DNA from: Dehalococcoidia bacterium UBA6495
Lineage (GTDB): Bacteria; Chloroflexota; Dehalococcoidia; Lucifugimonadales; UBA826
Reading direction: 5' to 3'
Length of the DNA stretch: 35,219 nucleotides
Assembly (NCBI GenBank): GCA_002435305.1
Contig: DJMH01000053.1
Location: 2,824-38,042, forward strand
The notes under the pieces are model-generated. The model was given only the letters and a program-made list of their open reading frames with translations, ran no database searches and was not told the DNA's origin. The position numbers and the translations under genes are program-made. Shown here piece after piece: positions 31,859 through 35,219 of the stretch; position 1 is the stretch's first letter; each line of letters opens with the position of its first letter.

Positions 31859-32473
31859 ATGTCTATATCTAAATGGTGCTTCGCTCAATGGTACGATGTC
31901 TTAAATTCAATTGTTGAACCCAAAGTCATTCCGTATCGACATATGACAGCCGGGAAAAGCCATGGCAAAACCCTAGAGGTCGGTGGTGGAACGGGAGCAA
32001 ATTTGCCCTATTTCGAAACGACCAGCTCCTTAACCATAGTTGAACCCGATGTTCACATGACCAATAAGCTTAGCAAGAGGGTTAATAACTTCAACAAAGA
32101 TATATCCATCGTAAATTCATTTGGGGAAAAACTGCCATTCGACGACAACATCTTTGATTCGGTTGTCACAACCCTGGTTCTCTGTATGGTAAATGATGTT
32201 GAAAAAGTTATCTTGGAAATTTATCGAGTACTTAAACCGGGTGGGAAATTTTTCTTCTACGAACATACTGTTGCTGGAAGTTTCTCTGGAAAATTACTAC
32301 AGCAACTCCTAGACCCTATATGGATTTTTGCCACCACGGGATGCCACCTTAAAAGAGATATACTAGGTACCGTAAAATCTGCTCCGTTTACCAAATTAGA
32401 ATATGACATATTCAATCTCAACGTAGGGATTCCAATCACTATTCCCAACATTGTGGGTTTGGGGACCAAATGA
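31859..32473 (+). CDS. Class I SAM-dependent methyltransferase, METTL7-like
   Basis: A 204-residue methyltransferase. SAM motif I is LEVGGGTGANLPYF (about 38-51), followed by the acidic IVEPD strand, LPFDDNIFDSVVTTLVLCMV and LKPGGKFFFYEHTVAGSF. The LVLCMV and the YRVLKPGG...EH segments, with a LLDPIW later, resemble METTL7/TMT1-type thiol methyltransferases and phospholipid methyltransferase-like proteins. No signal or anchor helix is evident at the N-terminus. It follows the PLP-fold gene by 12 bases and overlaps the NUDIX gene by four (ATGA), so translation is coupled. Substrate unknown. Confidence 0.82.
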   Translation: MSISKWCFAQWYDVLNSIVEPKVIPYRHMTAGKSHGKTLEVGGGTGANLPYFETTSSLTIVEPDVHMTNKLSKRVNNFNKDISIVNSFGEKLPFDDNIFDSVVTTLVLCMVNDVEKVILEIYRVLKPGGKFFFYEHTVAGSFSGKLLQQLLDPIWIFATTGCHLKRDILGTVKSAPFTKLEYDIFNLNVGIPITIPNIVGLGTK

Positions 32474-32991
32474 CAGTATCTGAACGGACACTTAACCATC
32501 AAGTTGATTGTCGTGGTATGCCTTTGATAAAAGGCCCTGATGAAATCGGGGTTTCAGCATCAGGAATCATTTATGACCGATTTGGACGCGTACTTCTTCA
32601 AAAACGAACTGACATAGGTTGGTGGGGGCTACCAGGAGGCCGTTTAGAAATAGGAGAAAATTTGACCGACTGTGTGGAAAGAGAGGTCCTAGAGGAAACT
32701 AACATCACAGTGAGGGCAAAAGCATTGATAAAATTGTATTCCGATCTTACAGAATACACTGCTATCCAATATCCAAACGGAAAACTGGTCCAATACGTGA
32801 CTGCATTATTTCTTTGTGAAAAAATTTCAGGCTATTTGATTATGTCAAATGAAAGCACTGATATAGGATATTACGACCCTCAAAATTTCCCGGAAAACAC
32901 TTTACTCTCTACCAGACTAAGGGTAAAAGATGCACGAGAATTCTCTAGGTCAGATAAAGGATATTTTGATGTCATTGAATTGGAAAAATGA
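32470..32991 (+). CDS. NUDIX hydrolase
   Basis: A 173-residue NUDIX protein. The Nudix box occupies residues 57-79 (GRLEIGE, then REVLEETNI with Arg71, Glu72, Glu75 and Glu76) and matches GX5EX7REUXEEXGU except that Asn78 replaces the final glycine. Before it come VSASGIIYDRFGRVLLQKR and WWGLPGG. Members hydrolyse nucleoside diphosphates linked to another moiety; which one is not evident. It is coupled to the methyltransferase by a four-base overlap, and its end overlaps the TPR gene by 23 bases. Confidence 0.9.
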   Translation: MTVSERTLNHQVDCRGMPLIKGPDEIGVSASGIIYDRFGRVLLQKRTDIGWWGLPGGRLEIGENLTDCVEREVLEETNITVRAKALIKLYSDLTEYTAIQYPNGKLVQYVTALFLCEKISGYLIMSNESTDIGYYDPQNFPENTLLSTRLRVKDAREFSRSDKGYFDVIELEK

Positions 32992-33487
32992 TCCGGACTT
33001 AAGTTCCAAAAGTGATATGGACTACCTACAGGATTTGATCGAATCCCTCACCTCTCTTTTACATTCGGCTCCAGAAGATAAAGTTCTATTGTTCCGCAGG
33101 GGCAACGCATACCTAGATAAAGGAAAGTATGAAGAAGCTATATTGGATTATTCAGCAATAATAGGAATGGATTCATCAGATTCTATTTCATTAAACAATA
33201 GGGGAATTTGCCTACGATACCTTGGTGATCCTGGCAATGCGATCCTGGATTTCAATAAAGCAATCGAATTAAACAACGAATATAGAGATGCATATAATAA
33301 TCGGGGCATGGCACTCTCCGATAAAGAGGACTACACAAACGCTATCAGTGATTTTACGCAGGCCATAGAAATTGATAGTGAATATTGGTATGCCTACAAC
33401 AACCGTGGCATGGCGCTTTGGGCTATCGGGGAGAAGGATTCTGCCGTTAGTGACTATAATAAAGTAAGGTCGTTAATTGGTTCTTAA
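32969..33487 (+). CDS. TPR-repeat protein
   Basis: A 172-residue protein made of about four tetratricopeptide repeats: 38-71, 72-105, 106-139 and 140-171, each with the pattern (N)NRG.aL...g....Ai.Dy..aI.l. A 30-residue acidic leader precedes them. No signal peptide is seen. A longer frame starts at 32930, but ATG 32969 has AAAGGA seven bases upstream and a smaller overlap with the NUDIX gene. TPRs mediate protein-protein contacts, so it may scaffold products of this operon. It ends three bases from the convergent AcoX-like gene. Confidence 0.85.
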   Translation: MSLNWKNDPDLSSKSDMDYLQDLIESLTSLLHSAPEDKVLLFRRGNAYLDKGKYEEAILDYSAIIGMDSSDSISLNNRGICLRYLGDPGNAILDFNKAIELNNEYRDAYNNRGMALSDKEDYTNAISDFTQAIEIDSEYWYAYNNRGMALWAIGEKDSAVSDYNKVRSLIGS

Positions 33488-33490
33488 ATG

Positions 33491-34492
33491 CTAATCCTTA
33501 AAATACACTTTATTTTGACCAACTATTTTTAAGGTTTTGTGAGGGTCTATCACGGGAGGACCATCCCCCGTTAAAATTATCGTGATCGAATCTCCATCCC
33601 GTAATGGAATAGATCGTTCACCATCTAAAGCGATGGTGCAAGGAGTCTTTTTTATCACATATGCGTGGTCCGGCACCATGTTAGAAATACTCTTGATTCC
33701 AACTTTGGCGATATTACCTGCTGTCAGAGGAGCGGAAACATATTTAGAACCGATTTGTTTTTCTATTTCAATATGAAGTCCATGGGAATCCGTTGCGGAT
33801 ATTGGGTTCGTAAGACCCCCGATAGAGGAAAGGCCTATGCTGTCAGGTTTGGCGACGGCCAAAAATATCTCCGACACTGTGTTTATATCCCAAATAGCCC
33901 GTGCACCAACGTAGGTTTCTGTTGAGATAGCGATGTCCACTAAAGCCATATCAACCAGGTCCATTGCCATATTTCGGCTTTTATACACACTCATTTTTTT
34001 GCACCTTGGGGCACATAACTCTTTATCGACTAGGTGACATGCCACAGTTCCTGCAGCCATTCCCGCCAAGGTTCCTTCAATCAAGAATGGAAACACATTA
34101 TTGGTACCTGTAGACAGTGGCATAATCGGAACCTCGCATGTGCCAAGAGCCACTGCACGATTGGTACCATCGCCCCCCAATGTGACAATGGCAGAAACCC
34201 CTTGTTTTTGCATCAGTTTTGCTGCAGTAATGGTGTCTTGTTCGGAATTCAAAATTGTCATTTCGAGAAATTTTACAGAAATAATCTCCTGCAAATTGGA
34301 TACAGCTTCTTGTGCGATATGTCCGGAATCTGGCATAAGTAATACTTCATTTACGCCGACTCCGGAAAGTCCTTTTATAACTCTCTGCAGGAGATTAACC
34401 TTTTCCTGATTTGAAACGAATCTACTTTGCGAAATAAGTCGTCTTATGTCCTTACCAGCCGACGGGTTCGCTATTATTCCAACTGTAGTCAT
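33491..34492 (-). CDS. AcoX/NAD-kinase-like ATP-dependent kinase family protein
   Basis: A 333-residue protein of the ATP-NAD/AcoX kinase family. It begins TTVGIIANPSAGKDIRRL, has the kinase signature TLGGDGTNRAV (104-114) and PLSTGTNNVFPF (126-137), and a longer C-terminal beta-rich half with IALDGERSIPLRDGDSITI, as in AcoX proteins of acetoin-catabolism clusters. It is probably not the housekeeping NAD kinase, which is normally shorter and lacks the STGTNNVFPF form. No acoABC genes adjoin. The function of AcoX itself is not settled, so only the family is called. Confidence 0.83.
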   Translation of the reverse strand: MTTVGIIANPSAGKDIRRLISQSRFVSNQEKVNLLQRVIKGLSGVGVNEVLLMPDSGHIAQEAVSNLQEIISVKFLEMTILNSEQDTITAAKLMQKQGVSAIVTLGGDGTNRAVALGTCEVPIMPLSTGTNNVFPFLIEGTLAGMAAGTVACHLVDKELCAPRCKKMSVYKSRNMAMDLVDMALVDIAISTETYVGARAIWDINTVSEIFLAVAKPDSIGLSSIGGLTNPISATDSHGLHIEIEKQIGSKYVSAPLTAGNIAKVGIKSISNMVPDHAYVIKKTPCTIALDGERSIPLRDGDSITIILTGDGPPVIDPHKTLKIVGQNKVYFKD

Positions 34493-34563
34493 TTATCAAG
34501 TGCCTAACATCTTTACTTTTCTATGAAGCAGATTATAGTGTTTCGTAAGGATTGTTTGTTGAT

Positions 34564-35219
34564 ATGACTGGAATGAGAAACGGATCGAAAACAAAAAAAC
34601 TGAAAGTAAAAGCAGTTTCTGATTTGCTTTCGGATATTTATGGCTCTATCCCATGGAAACCCCGATACAATGCCGCCGAGGAACTGGTCTATACCATCTT
34701 GTCCCAACACACCTCGGACATTAATTCCGAGAGAGCTTTTCATAATCTTTGGGCTGTATTCGGTGATTTGGATCGCATAGCCGATGCCGACGTTGATGAC
34801 ATTGAAGTTGCTATAAGACGTGGCGGGCTCTCAAAAACAAAGGCTCCGCGGATAAAGTCGGTTCTTAACGAAATCAGAGAGGAATTGGGTTCCTTTGATC
34901 TTAGCTTTCTCGCTGAAATGCCCCTCAAAGAGGCGAAGGCCTGGCTTATAAATCTAAAGGGGGTGGGACCGAAAACGGCGGCCATAATTCTCTGTTTTTC
35001 ATTCGGAATGCCTGCCATGCCCGTAGACACTCACATTTACAGAGTGGCCCAGCGGCTCTCTTTGGTAGGCAAAAAAATATCGGCTGAGAAGGCCCACGAT
35101 ATTTTAGAATCATTAGTAGCACCGGAAGAGGTTTTCCAATTCCATATGTACTTAATTAAGCATGGACGAGACACATGCAAGGCCCAAAGGCCGAAATGCT
35201 ATCAATGTTCTCTCACTGA
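34564..35219 (+). CDS. nth: Endonuclease III-like DNA glycosylase (right end truncated)
   Basis: An open frame from ATG 34564 to the window edge, 218 residues, without a stop. It has the endonuclease III core: YTILSQHTSDINSERAF (43-59), the helix-hairpin-helix LKGVGPKTAAIIL with Lys137 at the catalytic lysine position, PVDTHIYRV with catalytic Asp155, and the first three cysteines of the 4Fe-4S loop (Cys205, Cys212, Cys215; CX6CX2C). The fourth cysteine should lie just beyond the edge, so only a few residues are missing. It excises oxidised pyrimidines and nicks at abasic sites. ATG 34573 is an alternative start. It is divergent from the AcoX-like gene. Confidence 0.9.
   Translation, partial: MTGMRNGSKTKKLKVKAVSDLLSDIYGSIPWKPRYNAAEELVYTILSQHTSDINSERAFHNLWAVFGDLDRIADADVDDIEVAIRRGGLSKTKAPRIKSVLNEIREELGSFDLSFLAEMPLKEAKAWLINLKGVGPKTAAIILCFSFGMPAMPVDTHIYRVAQRLSLVGKKISAEKAHDILESLVAPEEVFQFHMYLIKHGRDTCKAQRPKCYQCSLT

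Noticed and set aside
32930..32968. Longer N-terminus for the TPR protein
   Set aside because: It would overlap the NUDIX gene by 62 bases without a ribosome binding site; ATG 32969 has AAAGGA at good distance.
33496..33544. Inverted repeat CCTTAAAA/TTTTAAGG as a terminator between the TPR and AcoX-like genes
   Set aside because: The stem is AT-rich and the loop is 33 bases long, so it would be weak; it also lies mostly in coding sequence.

Overview
This window looks like ordinary chromosomal DNA of a free-living bacterium with moderate-to-low GC. It carries housekeeping genes (pheST, argH, rpe, tsaD, rsmA, ispE, ilvE, mgtE, an SRP RNA and a tRNA) interleaved with catabolic and uncharacterised genes. 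Several traits suggest Chloroflexota, perhaps a SAR202/Dehalococcoidia-like marine lineage: a CaiB-type CoA-transferase next to a TPP-dependent lyase and a MaoC-like protein, a GrdB-like UxxC selenoprotein, a cytoplasmic-looking penicillin-acylase homologue, and a long Bacillus-type SRP RNA. This assignment is inference from gene content; no taxonomic marker was compared.

Layout. At 1-194 (-) lies the N-terminus of a leucine-rich-repeat protein that runs off the left edge. At 390-4226 (+) is a three-gene catabolic operon: family III CoA-transferase, 2-hydroxyacyl-CoA lyase/oxalyl-CoA decarboxylase-like TPP enzyme, and a double-hotdog MaoC-like protein. At 4308-5504 (-) a reading frame is interrupted by one in-frame TGA that fits selenocysteine (UPAC motif, hairpin right after it). 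At 5599-9211 (-) are a BaiN/HI0933-type flavoprotein and a penicillin-acylase-family hydrolase. From 9333 to 9752 there is a tRNA-Leu(UAG) and a 270-nt SRP RNA with a good sigma-70 promoter. At 9798-14203 (+) are rsmA, ispE, a small membrane protein, a PHP phosphoesterase and mgtE.

From 14193 to 20974 everything is on the minus strand: pheS-pheT-moeA, then ilvE with a small membrane protein and a PAP2-like protein. An MscS channel follows on plus (21184-22311). A DnaQ-DinG nuclease/helicase overlaps an OGG1-like glycosylase on minus (22334-25985). At 26085-29159 (+) is a tight argH-rpe-tsaD operon that ends in a hairpin lying across the gene ends. At 29146-29619 (-) is a small membrane protein. 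At 29678-33487 (+) is a compact five-gene operon: two tandem fold-III PLP-enzyme homologues (the first has lost the PLP lysine), a METTL7-like methyltransferase, a NUDIX hydrolase and a TPR protein. The window closes with an AcoX/NAD-kinase-like protein (-) and a right-truncated endonuclease III (+).

The most notable items are the probable selenoprotein with its SECIS-like hairpin, the tandem PLP-fold pair with altered active sites, and the CoA-transferase/TPP-lyase/MaoC operon. No CRISPR array, transposon, prophage or attachment site was seen. There is no gene-free stretch longer than 300 bases apart from 9212-9797, which holds the tRNA and SRP RNA.
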